A DNA stretch of 64,000 bases from Croceitalea marina (GTDB lineage: Bacteria > Bacteroidota > Bacteroidia > Flavobacteriales > Flavobacteriaceae): positions 62,001 to 126,000 of the forward strand of contig NZ_JBHULB010000017.1 of NCBI RefSeq assembly GCF_042684265.1, in the 5' to 3' direction. This document shows positions 8,882 to 17,868 of this stretch, piece by piece. The notes below the pieces were generated by a model. It was not told the origin of the DNA. It was given only the letters and a program-made list of their open reading frames with translations, and searched no databases. The translations under genes and the position numbers were made by a program. Numbering within the stretch: the first letter of the stretch is position 1; each line of letters starts with the position of its first letter.

Positions 8882-9276
8882 CTACCAAGCAGCATAAATT
8901 AAAAATCCGCCAAAGAAAAAGGCAAGCGGAGAAATGAATTGAAAATAAAGTGGCTTAAGTATTTCTGCTGCTTTTAGCGAATAAGCGTGATGTAGTCTTC
9001 TTGGTAAAATTAATAGCACTATGGAAGTGATTAGCATCACCCAGCCCAAAAATTTGAAAAATTCTGGAGATTTCGAAAAACCGGAATAATATACCAAAGC
9101 TGCGGCCGGTATCATTCTTATCACTAATTCTCCATAGTTAATCGATTAGTGCTCCCTGCCTTCTTTAAAGTTGCCCTTGCTTTTTTAGGATTAAATAACA
9201 TTAAAAAACCAGCTAAGATTATAAACACGCCAAAAGCAATGATACTATATTTTGCAAATACCACCCAATGTTCCAA
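8882..9276 (-). pseudogene. Small multi-pass membrane protein, apparently frameshifted
   Basis: Two minus-strand frames join into one plausible protein. Frame A runs from TTG at 9276 to TAG at 9124-9126 (50 residues: a hydrophobic helix, then LMLFNPKKARATLKKAGSTN). Frame B is open from just after a TAA near 9149 down to 8882 and gives INYGELVIRMIPAAALVYYS, then further hydrophobic segments. Adding one base near 9143-9147 fuses them into about 130 residues with GSTN followed by a Leu-Ile-Asn-Tyr-Gly-Glu continuation, which I remember as typical of a flavobacterial membrane family. Alternatively these are two coupled ORFs, because TAG and a GTG overlap (TAGTG). It lies 12 bases downstream of the lipoprotein at 9288 in the pepP operon. 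Confidence 0.5.
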
Positions 9277-9287
9277 TCTTAATGTAT

Positions 9288-9848
9288 TTAAGGTTCAGTA
9301 TTGGTTTCCTTTTTAAATTCTCCGAAACCTCTAATCATAGCTTTTATGCATTCACAAGGTGTTGGCCCACCCTCCCAAATACCCTCACAGGGCACTTCAA
9401 TAATTTCGTTTCTATTTTGTTTTACCCAGTCTTTTGCCGTGTAATACAAATCAGGGTCATTTGAAGAAGTAGTGACAGAACGAATATTCCCTTTTTTTAC
9501 GGTGATTCGAAAAGTGTCGGTAACATTAAAGTCTATGGCCAAAGCTGCCATAAGGTCGTCTTTCACCGTTACCGGACAAAGTAGGGTTGAATCGTTTTGA
9601 ACCACAAAATCTTGCCGATTCAATACCATATAATTTCCACATTTAGCCCATTTCTGATAATATAAGATGCTAGGTTGTGATTCTTTGGCCTCCGAAAGTA
9701 CCGAAGCCAGCCTAACCTTGTCAAATGAATAAAAAGCATCAATGAACTCGCTTGCAAGCGTCTCTTTTGTGGGAGTACTAGAAGGTGCAACGTTTTTACA
9801 ACTCGTCAACAACAAAATACATACTATTAGAATCGATATCCCCTTCAT
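9288..9848 (-). CDS. Hypothetical lipoprotein
   Basis: A 186-residue exported lipoprotein with signal MKGISILIVCILLLTSC (lipobox LTSC, Cys17). The mature part begins with a Ser/Thr/Pro linker, then a region that resembles small alpha/beta-cone proteins (ASEFIDAFYSFDKVRLASVL, a decline toward a long beta region). Near the C-terminus is a Cys cluster, VPCEGIWEGGPTPCECI. I do not recognise a named family. It follows pepP by 37 bases on the same strand and is probably its operon partner. Confidence 0.7.
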   Translation of the reverse strand: MKGISILIVCILLLTSCKNVAPSSTPTKETLASEFIDAFYSFDKVRLASVLSEAKESQPSILYYQKWAKCGNYMVLNRQDFVVQNDSTLLCPVTVKDDLMAALAIDFNVTDTFRITVKKGNIRSVTTSSNDPDLYYTAKDWVKQNRNEIIEVPCEGIWEGGPTPCECIKAMIRGFGEFKKETNTEP

Positions 9849-9885
9849 AATTTTAGGTTTGTTTATTAGTAAAGCATCTGTTCTA

Positions 9886-11175
9886 CTACCGCATCAACTC
9901 CTCAATTTCATCGGCCTCGACTGGAATATTTGCCATTAAATTAAAAGGTTCTCCTTTCTCTTGAATTACCACGTCATCTTCTATACGAATCCCCATACTT
10001 TCTTCAGGAATATAGATTCCGGGTTCTACCGTAAATACCATATTAGCTTTCATGGGTGTTTTTAGCGCTCCGTAATCGTGGGTATTTAACCCAATATGGT
10101 GGCTTGTACCGTGCATGAAGTATTTTTTATAGGCTGGCCACTTAGGATTTTCGTTTTGTACATCGGCTTTGTCCAACAAACCAAGGCCCAATAATTCTGA
10201 AGTCATAAGTTTACCACATTCTTTGTGATACTCTGTCCAAAGCGTGCCAGGCACCAATAGTTTTGTAGCTTCATTTTTTACACGAAGTACGGCATTATAA
10301 ACTTCTTTTTGGCGCTTGGTGTACTTTCCGTTTACGGGAATGGTTCTTGTCAAATCACTGGAGTAATTGGCATACTCCGCAGCAACATCCATTAAAATCA
10401 GATCACCATCCTTACACTGCTGATTGTTCTCTATATAATGCAGCACATTCGCATTGTTACCAGAGGCTATGATGGGCGTATACGCAAAACCTTTTGAACG
10501 GTTGCGAAGGAACTCGTGCAATAACTCTGCCTCTATCTCATACTCCCAAACACCCGGTTTTATGAAATCGAGTAGTCTACGAAAGCCCTTCTCGGTGATA
10601 TTACAGGCCGTTTGCATTAGTTCGATTTCTTCGGGTTCTTTTACCCCCCTTATTTCATTTAAGATAGGAAAACTTTTTGCCCATTGGTGTGCCGGGAATT
10701 CTTGTTTACATTTTAAGATAAACCGGTCTTCTCGGGTTTGGGTTTCTACGGCTTGGCGATAGTGCTCGTTGGTATTGAAGTAAACCGTATCCGCTTCGGT
10801 CATGATATCAAAAAAGATTTTATCAAAATCTGATAGCCAGTAAATAGTCTTAATACCTGAAACTTGAGTCGCCTTTTCTTTGGTCAATTTTTCACCTTCC
10901 CAAACGGCAATATGTTCATTCGTTTCCCTAACAAAAAGGATTTCACGTTGCTTTTTATCCATCGCATCAGGAAATAAAACCAAGATAGTTTCTTCTTGGT
11001 CTGCACCGCTCAAATAAAAAATATCGCGATGCTGCTCAAAAGGCATTGTTGCGTCAGCACTTATTGGATAAATATCATTGGAATTAAATACCGCAATGCT
11101 TTTTGGCTTCATCTGTGCCATAAACTTCTTGCGATTCTTTATGAAAAGTGTATTGGGAATTTGCTCGTATTTCAT
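9886..11175 (-). CDS. pepP: Xaa-Pro aminopeptidase (M24, aminopeptidase P)
   Basis: A 429-residue enzyme that removes N-terminal residues preceding proline, using two metal ions. The N-terminal creatinase-like domain (about 1-170) contains MPFEQHRDIFYLSG. The catalytic pita-bread fold carries the expected metal ligands: Asp in LILMDVAAEY, Asp in SSDLTRT, His in HGTSHHIGLNTHDYG, Glu in FTVEPGIYIPEE and Glu in GIRIEDDVV. ATG at 11175 was chosen over an upstream in-frame TTG at 11193. No signal peptide, so probably cytoplasmic. It heads a minus-strand unit with the two small genes that follow it. Confidence 0.93.
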   Translation of the reverse strand: MKYEQIPNTLFIKNRKKFMAQMKPKSIAVFNSNDIYPISADATMPFEQHRDIFYLSGADQEETILVLFPDAMDKKQREILFVRETNEHIAVWEGEKLTKEKATQVSGIKTIYWLSDFDKIFFDIMTEADTVYFNTNEHYRQAVETQTREDRFILKCKQEFPAHQWAKSFPILNEIRGVKEPEEIELMQTACNITEKGFRRLLDFIKPGVWEYEIEAELLHEFLRNRSKGFAYTPIIASGNNANVLHYIENNQQCKDGDLILMDVAAEYANYSSDLTRTIPVNGKYTKRQKEVYNAVLRVKNEATKLLVPGTLWTEYHKECGKLMTSELLGLGLLDKADVQNENPKWPAYKKYFMHGTSHHIGLNTHDYGALKTPMKANMVFTVEPGIYIPEESMGIRIEDDVVIQEKGEPFNLMANIPVEADEIEELMR

Positions 11176-11223
11176 CAGGAAGTATTTTCTCAAAAATAGC
11201 GATTCCGCATACCCTTACAAAAC

Positions 11224-11244
11224 AAAAAAGGGCCCTAAGGCCCT
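11224..11244 (-). terminator. Terminator of the glycine-zipper gene
   Basis: Read on the minus strand, AGGGCC, a four-base loop and GGCCCT are followed by six T residues (11224-11229). It lies 24 bases past the stop of the gene at 11269 and upstream of pepP, so these two are transcribed separately. Confidence 0.7.
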
Positions 11245-11268
11245 AAGTTTAAGTTGGCAGTTATTTAG

Positions 11269-11550
11269 TTATTTTGACATTGCGCCTTTAATAGCGCCAA
11301 TTATTGCCATTATTACTCCACCTCCGACGCCACCGCCAGCTACGCTACCCAGAATTCCCGCTACATCCATACCTCCATCACCTGCTAGTCCGAGCATACC
11401 TAAAAGATATCCTCCAAGTCCTCCACCTAAAATTCCTGAAATGGAATTTCCAAGTGTTCCTAAATTCAGTTTTGGCAATAACTTACCTGCTACGTTTCCG
11501 CCTACAGCTCCAGAAATAAGCTGAATAATTAATGGCAAATACTCTTCCAT
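11269..11550 (-). CDS. Small glycine-zipper membrane protein
   Basis: A 93-residue protein from ATG at 11550 (MEEYLPLIIQLISG); an in-frame upstream extension is rejected because it is not hydrophobic and the ATG at 11550 matches the natural N-terminus of such proteins. It is dominated by Gly spaced every three to four residues (ILGGGLGGYLLGMLGLAGD and GSVAGGGVGGGVIMAIIG), which allows close packing of two membrane helices. No catalytic motif. It is single-gene, with its own terminator. Function unknown. Confidence 0.65.
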   Translation of the reverse strand: MEEYLPLIIQLISGAVGGNVAGKLLPKLNLGTLGNSISGILGGGLGGYLLGMLGLAGDGGMDVAGILGSVAGGGVGGGVIMAIIGAIKGAMSK

Positions 11551-11671
11551 ATTTTTAGTTTTAATGGTTACTTGATAATAAATAAACGTCATTTTAATGG
11601 AAATCGCAAAAATTAATATAATTAATTGTCATCTATTCAATTTTTTAGCTTCATTTTTTAGCTCTTATTAG

Positions 11672-11703
11672 TTTGTTGTAATAGCGGGTTATTCATAACT
11701 TCC
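11672..11703 (+). promoter_or_regulatory. Candidate Bacteroidota promoter for the BNR-repeat gene
   Basis: TTTG at 11672-11675, a 20-base spacer, and TAACTTCC at 11696-11703, which matches four of the six defined bases of TAnnTTTG (TA and TT). The spacing fits the -33/-7 geometry. The ATG at 11727 follows 23 bases later. Confidence 0.4.
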
Positions 11704-11726
11704 ACTTCAAATTAAATCAACCCATA

Positions 11727-14576
11727 ATGAGACACTTCCTTTTTCTTTTTTCTTTCTTAATTGTGCAATTAAGTTTTTCACAGCAGTCTGCTACTTCCGC
11801 AGCTGAAGTCGAAAAAGCATTGAGCCAAAAGGCTGAAATGGCAAAAAACTCCCTTGTAAAAAATATTTCCCTAAAAAATATTGGCCCTTCTGTGATGAGC
11901 GGTCGCGTAGTAGATTTGGAAGTAAATCCGGATAATCCCACGGAATTTTATGTGGCTTATGCTTCGGGTGGTTTATGGCATACAAGCTCTAATGGTATTT
12001 CTTTCGAACCTATTTTAGACAATTCACAAACCCAAAATATTGGTGAGATTGCCGTGGATTGGAAGAACGAAATCATATGGGTGGGTACAGGAGAGAATAA
12101 TTCTTCGCGTTCTTCATATGCCGGTATCGGCATTTTGAAGTCAAGGGATAAAGGAAAAACTTGGGAGAATATGGGCCTAAAAGATTCGCACCATATTGGT
12201 AGAATTATTTTAAATCCCAACAACCCTGATGAAGTGGTAATCGGTGTTACAGGTCATCTCTATTCAAAGAATCAAGAACGCGGAATCTACAAAACGACCG
12301 ATGGTGGCAAGTCATGGAAAAAGACCTTGTTCGTAAATGATGAAACGGGCATTATCGACGTAGCGTGCTCTCCAAACAATTTCAACATTCAATATGCCGC
12401 AGCTTGGCAAAAAGACCGTAAAGCTTGGAATTTTACTGGCAATGGTTCGGGCTCGGGAATTTATAAAAGTGTTGATGGAGGTTCAACTTGGACGCTTTCG
12501 ACCACAACGGAAAGTGGTTTCCCTACTGGTAATGGTGTAGGCAGAATCGGTTTGGCCGTTTTTGATGACACCACAGTGTACGCTGTTCATGATAATCAGT
12601 TTAGACGTGAATCTGACGGTAAGAAGAAAAAGTCTTCTGACGAATTAACAAAAGACGATTTTAAAACCATGTCCACGGAAACGCTTCTGGCATTGGATAA
12701 TAAAAAGTTAAATACCTATCTCAAAACAAATGGCTTTCAAGAAAAATACCGTGCAGAAAATGTAAAAAACATGGTCAAAGATGGTGCGGTAAAACCAGCC
12801 GATTTGGCCAAATATTTGGAGAATGCCAATTCTGCCCTGTTCGATACCCCAGTAATAGGAGCGGAAGTTTATCGTAGTGATGACGCCGGAAAAACATGGA
12901 GAAAAATGAACCAAGATTATATTGATGACCTTTTCTATAGCTATGGATATTATTTTGCCCAAGTACGTGTGGACCCTTCCGATAAAGACAAGATTTATTT
13001 GGCAGGGGTACCTTTAATTATGTCCAATGATGGCGGAAACACTTTTACCGCTATTGGCAAAGAAAATGTACACGCTGACCATCATGCCCTTTGGATAAAT
13101 CCTAAAAGACCCGGCCATCTAATCAATGGAAATGACGGAGGAGTAAATATCACCTATGATGATGGCGGTACTTGGATGAAAAACAACTCACCTACCGTTG
13201 GTCAATTCTACGCAATAAATGTTGATAACGAAAAACCATATAATGTATACGGCGGGCTCCAAGACAACGGGGTTTGGAAAGGCGCCCACACATCAGAAGA
13301 AAACAACCGTTGGCAGCAGTCTGGCAAGAATCCATGGGAAATGATTATGGGTGGTGACGGCATGCAGGTACAAATTGACAATCGAAATTCTAATGTTGTT
13401 TACACCGGATTTCAATTTGGAAATTATTACCGATTGGATTTAGGAAAAAACAAACAAACCCGTATTCAACCAAAACATGAGTTGGGCGAGGCACCGTATC
13501 GCTTTAATTGGCAAACCCCCATCCTACTTTCATCTCACAATCAAGATATTTTGTATTTAGGCGGAAATAAATTACACCGCTCGTTAAACCAAGGTGACGA
13601 TTGGGAAGCTATTTCTGATGATTTAACCCAAGGGTCTAAAGAAGGAAATGTTGCTTATGGCACCCTAACGACAATTTCAGAATCGCCATTCAAATTTGGT
13701 TTGTTGTATACCGGTAGTGATGACGGTTTAATTCACGTTTCTAAAAATGCGGGAGGCAGTTGGGAAAATGTTTCAGCATCGCTACCAAAAAATTTATGGG
13801 TGAGTGAAGTTGCTGCTTCCAAGCACAAAAAAGAACGTGTTTATGCCACCTTAAATGGCTACCGTTTTGATGATTTTACTTCTTATGTATTCGTGAGCAA
13901 CGACTTTGGAAAAACCTGGAAAAGCATTTCAAAAGGAATTTCCACTTCACCAGTCAATGCTTTAGTTGAAGATCCGGAAAACGAAAATTTACTATTCGTT
14001 GGAACCGATAACGGACTTTATGTTTCCTTTAATCAAGGTACATCATGGGATTTGTTTCAAAACGGAATGCCCAATGTTGCCGTGCACGATTTGGTCATTC
14101 AGCCTGAAGCAAAACATTTGTTGGTCGGTACACATGGGCGCAGCATTTACAAGGCGGATATCTCAAAACTACAGCAAATGAATACCAACATTATGGACGA
14201 TGATTTGTATGTTTTTGATGTGGATCCTATAAAACACTCCAAACGTTGGGGAAGCAGCTGGAGCAGTTGGGGCAAACCACAAACCCCAGGATTGGATGTG
14301 ACTTTTTATTGCTCAAAAAAAGGTACTTGTACTGCTGTGGTTAAAACTGCAGACGGAATTGAAGTTAGTGCTACGGAAATGGATGTCGCTAAGGGATTAA
14401 ATATTTTGTCTTATGATGTTGCTTTTACCAAAGAAGGTAAGCGTAACTTTCTTAAAAAAAATAAAATGAAATTGACCGAAGCTAAAAATGGAAAAACGTA
14501 TTTACCTATAGGGAAGTACACCGTTGAGATTTCTGGCAATGGCGAAAAAGAAACAATCGAATTTGAACTAAAATAA
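11727..14576 (+). CDS. Exported BNR/VPS10-type repeat protein (sortilin-like beta-propeller)
   Basis: A 949-residue secreted protein with a cleavable signal (FLFLFSFLIVQLSFSQ). The body is built from BNR or Asp-box repeats: GIYKTTDGGKSWKKT, GIYKSVDGGSTWTLS, VYRSDDAGKTWRKM, SNDGGNTFTAI, VSKNAGGSWENV and VSNDFGKTWKSI. Together these form one or two beta-propellers, as in VPS10/sortilin-like proteins annotated as glycosyl hydrolases or BNR proteins. Around residues 295-370 a Lys-rich, helical insert (GKKKKSSDELTKDDF and following) interrupts the repeats. The C-terminal 130 residues look like a separate beta-sandwich. No type IX sorting domain is obvious. A hydrolase activity is not shown by the sequence. 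DUF2721 begins at the next base. Confidence 0.85.
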   Translation: MRHFLFLFSFLIVQLSFSQQSATSAAEVEKALSQKAEMAKNSLVKNISLKNIGPSVMSGRVVDLEVNPDNPTEFYVAYASGGLWHTSSNGISFEPILDNSQTQNIGEIAVDWKNEIIWVGTGENNSSRSSYAGIGILKSRDKGKTWENMGLKDSHHIGRIILNPNNPDEVVIGVTGHLYSKNQERGIYKTTDGGKSWKKTLFVNDETGIIDVACSPNNFNIQYAAAWQKDRKAWNFTGNGSGSGIYKSVDGGSTWTLSTTTESGFPTGNGVGRIGLAVFDDTTVYAVHDNQFRRESDGKKKKSSDELTKDDFKTMSTETLLALDNKKLNTYLKTNGFQEKYRAENVKNMVKDGAVKPADLAKYLENANSALFDTPVIGAEVYRSDDAGKTWRKMNQDYIDDLFYSYGYYFAQVRVDPSDKDKIYLAGVPLIMSNDGGNTFTAIGKENVHADHHALWINPKRPGHLINGNDGGVNITYDDGGTWMKNNSPTVGQFYAINVDNEKPYNVYGGLQDNGVWKGAHTSEENNRWQQSGKNPWEMIMGGDGMQVQIDNRNSNVVYTGFQFGNYYRLDLGKNKQTRIQPKHELGEAPYRFNWQTPILLSSHNQDILYLGGNKLHRSLNQGDDWEAISDDLTQGSKEGNVAYGTLTTISESPFKFGLLYTGSDDGLIHVSKNAGGSWENVSASLPKNLWVSEVAASKHKKERVYATLNGYRFDDFTSYVFVSNDFGKTWKSISKGISTSPVNALVEDPENENLLFVGTDNGLYVSFNQGTSWDLFQNGMPNVAVHDLVIQPEAKHLLVGTHGRSIYKADISKLQQMNTNIMDDDLYVFDVDPIKHSKRWGSSWSSWGKPQTPGLDVTFYCSKKGTCTAVVKTADGIEVSATEMDVAKGLNILSYDVAFTKEGKRNFLKKNKMKLTEAKNGKTYLPIGKYTVEISGNGEKETIEFELK

Positions 14577-14966
14577 ATGCAACTAACCCTAAGCATTCCT
14601 GCATTACTTTTTCCCGCTATTTCGTTGACGATGCTGGCCTATAACGCTCGGTATTTGGCCATTGCCGCTTTAATTCGAAATCTTCACGGGCAGTATTCAA
14701 ACGATGCCACTGCACCGCTCAAAAAGCAGATAGAACAACTTCGAAAAAGACTGGATATTATCAAATATATGCAAGCTACCGCTATTGTGAGTTTTCTATT
14801 GGCTGCGGTTACCATGTTTTTGGTCTATGTGGAACTTGAAGTATGGGCAAATATCATTTTTGGAATTAGTTTGGTCTTTTTAATGATATCCTTGATTCTT
14901 TCATTAATCGAGGTGCAATTATCCACGAAGGCCTTAGGGATTCAACTAAAAAATATGGAGGAGTAA
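14577..14966 (+). CDS. DUF2721 family membrane protein
   Basis: A 129-residue protein whose ATG directly follows the TAA of the BNR gene, so the two are translationally adjacent. It has an N-terminal hydrophobic helix (ALLFPAISLTMLAY), a conserved polar stretch (NARYLAIAALIRNLH), a charged coiled segment (LKKQIEQLRKRLDIIKYMQ) and two more membrane helices. This is the DUF2721 layout. Function unknown. It ends at a strong bidirectional terminator. Confidence 0.82.
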   Translation: MQLTLSIPALLFPAISLTMLAYNARYLAIAALIRNLHGQYSNDATAPLKKQIEQLRKRLDIIKYMQATAIVSFLLAAVTMFLVYVELEVWANIIFGISLVFLMISLILSLIEVQLSTKALGIQLKNMEE

Positions 14967-14968
14967 AA

Positions 14969-14999
14969 AAAGCCCAAGTAAGCATTTACTTGGGCTTTT
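14969..14999. terminator. Bidirectional terminator between convergent genes
   Basis: A 13-bp perfect stem, AAAGCCCAAGTAA (14969-14981) with TTACTTGGGCTTT (14986-14998), closed by a 4-base loop. It has A and T runs on both sides, so it can serve both the DUF2721 gene and the peroxiredoxin-like gene that ends at 15007. Confidence 0.9.
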
Positions 15000-15006
15000 A
15001 TATTGT

Positions 15007-15660
15007 CTAAGCCAATTGCAATTGCTTTAAAGCTTCTAAAATGGCAACTGTATCAGCTCTTTTAGTATAATCTTCATTAACAAAGGAATACAACACTTTT
15101 CTATTTGACCCAACAACTAATGTTGCTGGCATCGGTAGTTCAAAATTTGAATTTTCGTTATGGGCTTCTACATCAATACCAAAGGCATTGTATACTTCTT
15201 GGAGATCCGGTGGCATTTTAAAAACCAGACCAAGCTCTTTTGCATACGAGTTATCATAATCTGTAAGCACATCAAAAGCAATTTCATTTTTCTCTACTGT
15301 AGTAAGTGAATTATCCGGCGTCTCTGGTGTTATCGCGACCAAATTTGCCCCCAATTGCTTTAGCTCTGGTTGAATCTGTTGTAAGGCCCTTAACTCAAAA
15401 TTACAATAGGGGCACCATCCACCGCGATAAAAAGAAATAACCAACGGGCCGTTATCCAATAGTTTGCCAAGGTCCAATTTTTCTCCTTTCGCATTCACAA
15501 GTTGGGTTACCGGAAGTGTATCACCCTTCTTAATACTATTATTTATAATATTTTCATTTACCAAGGCTTTAGTGGCCCTATCCATAATGGCCAAACTGGC
15601 AGCAGGAATTCGTTCTCTACTTTTTTTGTTATACGCTAATAATGTTTCTGTAAGTGACAT
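15007..15660 (-). CDS. Peroxiredoxin-like (AhpC/TSA) family protein
   Basis: A 217-residue thioredoxin-fold protein. The active-site stretch SFYRGGWCPYCNFELRALQ holds Cys83 and Cys86 in a CPYC motif. A classic peroxiredoxin has a single peroxidatic Cys in PxxxTxxC, so this looks closer to the peroxiredoxin-like group that may act as a disulfide reductase or peroxidase. An N-terminal helical extension of about 45 residues precedes the fold. There is no signal peptide. Its stop faces the terminator at 14969-14999. Physiological substrate unknown. Confidence 0.82.
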   Translation of the reverse strand: MSLTETLLAYNKKSRERIPAASLAIMDRATKALVNENIINNSIKKGDTLPVTQLVNAKGEKLDLGKLLDNGPLVISFYRGGWCPYCNFELRALQQIQPELKQLGANLVAITPETPDNSLTTVEKNEIAFDVLTDYDNSYAKELGLVFKMPPDLQEVYNAFGIDVEAHNENSNFELPMPATLVVGSNRKVLYSFVNEDYTKRADTVAILEALKQLQLA

Positions 15661-15767
15661 AGTTATACTATTTACTCACTTAGGTCGTGTAAAATTTAAA
15701 TCATTATCCAGCAATGGGTTAAAATACTGTTAAGGCTAAGCATACTCAAAATAAGCAGTTATTGATA

Positions 15768-16724
15768 CTATCGGCCTATGTGGAATAAAGCATCCCCTTG
15801 GTTAACCACTGCTTGATGGTTTATACAGAAAACATATCCATCTGAAGGAGCCAATATCTTTTTACTTCTTTTAGCAAAAGTATCTGTAATGACACCTAAT
15901 GTTTGTCCTTTTTCTATCGCCGCCCCATTCTCAACTTCCGGAATGAACATACCCGCCCTTGATGCTCTTACCCATCTTGTACTTTCTAAATGTACATTCT
16001 CTTTTTGCGATGATTTAGAACCGGCCAACATTCCATACTCAATAAGCACATTCTTAATACCTTCAATAGCAGTTTGTATCGAGAGTTCGTCAAAACGCAT
16101 GCTCTCTCCAGCTTCATAAACAACTATAGGCTTATGTATTTTAAAAGCTGCTTTACGAAAAGAACCTGAAATTAATTTGGATGCAAAATAGAGGGGCGCA
16201 TTAAAAATTTTGGCTAACTTCTTACTTATTTCATCCTCTGCGGTATACCGTATTTGAGGGTAGTTATGCCGCTGCCCTCCACCGGTATGCAAATCGATTC
16301 CGAAATCGATTTGAGGTAAAATTTCATTGGTATAATGATAAGCCATCCTACTTGCTAAAGATCCGGATTTTGTGCCAGGAAAACTTCTGTTCACATCTTT
16401 ACCATCGGGCACATCTCTAGAAAAATGGATGAACCCGAAAATATTTAAAATAGGAACCACAATAACGGCTCCTTTTTCAATATTGAAATCGTTCTTTTCT
16501 AACATTCTTCTTAGGGTCTCAACACCATTAATTTCATCACCGTGGAGCCCGGCCTGAAGTAAAACTGTCGGCCCCGGTTTTTTGGCGTTAAAAACATGCA
16601 CAGGAATATCGATTAAGGTACCTGTGGGCAAACGTGAAATTTGAATTCGCACCAGCTTATTTTGCCCTGGTTTGATATCATCGCCATTAATGGTTAGGGT
16701 CTTATTTTCGTTTTCTAAGGGCAT
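15768..16724 (-). CDS. Succinylglutamate desuccinylase/aspartoacylase-like zinc protein (M14 AstE-type)
   Basis: A 318-residue predicted zinc carboxypeptidase-like hydrolase. The metal-binding elements are visible: LLQAGLHGDEINGVETLRR (His and Glu ligands near residues 58-61) and IDLHTGGGQRHNYPQIR (third His near 140). A catalytic-type Glu lies in VVYEAGESMRFDE. The C-terminus is a beta-rich lipoyl-like region (LGVITDTFAKRSKKILAPSDGYV). Its start overlaps the 3' end of rimK by 23 bases, so the two are translated as a pair. Family members cleave amide bonds of acylated or gamma-linked amino acids. A role in processing RimK products is inference. Confidence 0.85.
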   Translation of the reverse strand: MPLENENKTLTINGDDIKPGQNKLVRIQISRLPTGTLIDIPVHVFNAKKPGPTVLLQAGLHGDEINGVETLRRMLEKNDFNIEKGAVIVVPILNIFGFIHFSRDVPDGKDVNRSFPGTKSGSLASRMAYHYTNEILPQIDFGIDLHTGGGQRHNYPQIRYTAEDEISKKLAKIFNAPLYFASKLISGSFRKAAFKIHKPIVVYEAGESMRFDELSIQTAIEGIKNVLIEYGMLAGSKSSQKENVHLESTRWVRASRAGMFIPEVENGAAIEKGQTLGVITDTFAKRSKKILAPSDGYVFCINHQAVVNQGDALFHIGR

Positions 16725-17592
16725 TTCTTTCTACAAATTGAATGATATGTTTTGCCACATTTACCCCAGTGGCTCCTTCTATTCCTTTTAATCCTGGGGA
16801 TGCGTTGACTTCTAATAAAACTGGTCCGTTCTTTGAGCGCATTAAATCCACTCCTGAAACGCCAAGGCCCAAATATTTTGTAGCATTAAGCGCAATATAT
16901 TTTTCTCTTGGGCTAATCTCAACTTCCTCAGTTTTGCCTCCTCGATGTACATTAGATCTAAACTCATCAATCTCACTGGTACGTTTCATGCTGGCCACCA
17001 CCTTGTTGCCCACAACAATAATGCGAATATCTTCACCATTGGCCTCCTCAACATAACGCTGCAATAAAATACTCGTGTCCATTTTATAAAAAGTGTCAAT
17101 GATAGACTTTGCGGACTTTTTGCTTTCAGCCAAAATGACGCCCATCCCCTGCGTTCCTTCCTGAATTTTTATAATCACAGGTGCACCGCCCAAAATACGT
17201 ATCTGCTCAGCAATATTATCAGGGTTTATAGAAAATAAGGTTTCAGGAATAGGGATGCCTTTTCTCGCCATTATCTGTAGGGTACGCACTTTATTTCTGG
17301 CTCTGGTAATACCTAAAGATCGGGCGGTACTGAAAACACCGTTCATTTCAAATTGTTTTACAATGGCCGCACCATGACGGGTAACTTTCGTGCCTATTCG
17401 CGGGATAATTGCATCAAACTCATTGGTAACATCTTCTTCGCCCAAAAATATTTTTGGTTTACCATCTCCTAATTTCACGGAGCATTTGGTATGATCAATA
17501 AGTTCTACATAATGGCCAAGTTTTTCAGCTTCTTCAGCAATTCTTCTCGTAGAATGTACATTTAAACTTACCGACAAAAGGGCGATATCCAT
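16702..17592 (-). CDS. rimK: RimK-type ATP-grasp ligase (ribosomal protein S6 glutamylase family)
   Basis: A 296-residue ATP-grasp enzyme. E. coli RimK adds glutamates to the C-terminus of ribosomal protein S6 and can make poly-glutamate. Motifs in order: VELIDHTKC, EFDAIIPRIGTKVTRHGAA near residue 65, PVIIKIQEGTQGMGVILAES (phosphate loop), GEDIRIIVVGNKVVASMKR, and VSGVDLMRSKNGPVLLEVNASPG with the magnesium-binding E and N. Length matches E. coli RimK. The next gene overlaps its end by 23 bases. Whether S6 of this organism has the right tail cannot be tested here. Confidence 0.88.
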   Translation of the reverse strand: MDIALLSVSLNVHSTRRIAEEAEKLGHYVELIDHTKCSVKLGDGKPKIFLGEEDVTNEFDAIIPRIGTKVTRHGAAIVKQFEMNGVFSTARSLGITRARNKVRTLQIMARKGIPIPETLFSINPDNIAEQIRILGGAPVIIKIQEGTQGMGVILAESKKSAKSIIDTFYKMDTSILLQRYVEEANGEDIRIIVVGNKVVASMKRTSEIDEFRSNVHRGGKTEEVEISPREKYIALNATKYLGLGVSGVDLMRSKNGPVLLEVNASPGLKGIEGATGVNVAKHIIQFVERNALRKRK

Positions 17593-17816
17593 ACCAATAT
17601 AAAAAGCAAATTATATACCCTTTCAATATCGCTCAAAAATTTTTGATTTGACGCTAAAGTGCTTTTTATTTTTTAAACAGTTTTATAATTAGTAGTGATC
17701 TAAATTTATTTTGTTCAGCTTTTTAATCGTTTTATGCAAACAAAAAAGTCATATCTTAAACAATTCAAATTCTTCGCTTAAACTGATTATAAATAAAATA
17801 CGAAAACGTTGTAAAA

Positions 17817-17848
17817 GTTGTTAATAACTTGCCCGTACCGTAACTTTG
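17817..17848 (+). promoter_or_regulatory. Promoter of the sdhCAB operon
   Basis: The -7 element TAACTTTG (17841-17848) matches TAnnTTTG exactly and has GTTG (17817-17820) 20 bases upstream as a -33-like element. The sdhC ATG follows 20 bases after, giving a short leader. Confidence 0.6.
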
Positions 17849-17868
17849 TAATGTTAAAAAACTAACAA

